DNA of 5,705 nucleotides, from assembly GCA_002705125.1 (NCBI GenBank), contig PAHQ01000094.1:5952-11656 (forward strand), read 5' to 3'. The notes beneath the pieces are model-generated. The model ran no database searches, was not told the DNA's origin, and saw only the letters and a program-made list of their open reading frames with translations. Positions 5,514 through 5,705 of the stretch are shown piece by piece; the first letter of the stretch is position 1, and every line of letters begins with the position of its first letter. The position numbers and the translations under genes were made by a program. The DNA comes from Verrucomicrobiales bacterium (GTDB lineage Bacteria; Verrucomicrobiota; Verrucomicrobiia; Verrucomicrobiales; DEV007).

Positions 5514-5705
5514 GTGAACAAATTACAGCTAGTTTGGTTTAAAAAGGATCTTAGGATAAACGATCATTTACCCCTAATAAGTGCTTCAAAAAATGGCCCC
5601 TGCCTTTGTCTTTATATTTACGAGGACGAGCTCATCAATGCTGATGACTTTGCTAACCAGCATTTCCAATTTCTCAGTCAGTCTTTAAGGGAACTACGAA
5701 AAAGT
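5514..5705 (+). CDS. Photolyase/cryptochrome-family protein, N-terminal fragment
   Basis: Sixty-four codons are visible before the right edge, with no stop. After the start the protein reads NKLQLVWFKKDLRINDHLPL, then CLCLYIYEDE and a helix with QHFQFLSQSLRELRKS. The LVWF(R/K)(R/K)DLR opening followed by xDHxPL, a second hydrophobic strand (LCLYIY) and a FLxxSLxxL helix is the hallmark of the N-terminal Rossmann-like antenna domain of DNA photolyases and cryptochromes. These are FAD enzymes that repair UV pyrimidine dimers or sense blue light. The FAD-binding domain lies outside the window, so repair enzyme and photoreceptor cannot be distinguished. The GTG at 5514 is the only usable in-frame start after the TAG at 5424-5426, and it puts the motif at residues 6-14, as normal for the family. 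No Shine-Dalgarno precedes it. The divergent neighbour gives no functional clue. Confidence 0.85.
   Translation, partial: MNKLQLVWFKKDLRINDHLPLISASKNGPCLCLYIYEDELINADDFANQHFQFLSQSLRELRKS

Overview
The window is AT-rich bacterial chromosomal DNA. It holds three complete protein genes and two that run off the edges. No RNA gene, insertion sequence, CRISPR array or phage gene was seen. The best hint of the source is the end of the large secreted protein: a Tyr-Ile-Ile-Gln-x-Ser-Thr-Asp-Leu-x-x-Trp ... Phe-Phe-Arg-Val module of a kind common at the C-termini of secreted proteins of Verrucomicrobiota and relatives. Together with export signals and weak or absent Shine-Dalgarno sequences on four of five genes, this suggests a Gram-negative member of that superphylum. 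This is inference, not proof.

Layout from left to right. (1) Minus strand, 1-896: the first 298 codons of an unrecognised cytoplasmic-looking protein, cut by the left edge. (2) Minus strand, 938-1927: a membrane-anchored protein with three N-terminal transmembrane segments and a permuted papain-fold (YiiX/YaeF, peptidase C92) domain. It lies 41 bases upstream of gene 1 and may be co-transcribed with it. (3) A 115-base divergent intergenic region with two ATTATAAT palindromes. (4) Plus strand, 2043-4361: a 772-residue secreted repeat protein with two successive sets of seven 39-residue RCC1/BLIP-II-like blades, each set followed by pentapeptide repeats, then the C-terminal module. (5) Minus strand, 4374-5357: a secreted transglutaminase-like papain-fold protein, tail to tail with gene 4 across 12 bases. 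(6) A 156-base divergent spacer. (7) Plus strand, 5514 to the right edge: the first 64 codons of a photolyase/cryptochrome-family protein.

Three neighbouring products (genes 2, 4 and 5) are predicted to act in or beyond the inner membrane, and two of them carry different papain-like catalytic folds. Strands alternate, so apart from genes 2 and 1 there is no operon evidence tying them together. The most notable item is the repeat protein: its two halves match in register across blades and pentapeptide junction, which implies duplication of a roughly 300-residue propeller-plus-pentapeptide unit.
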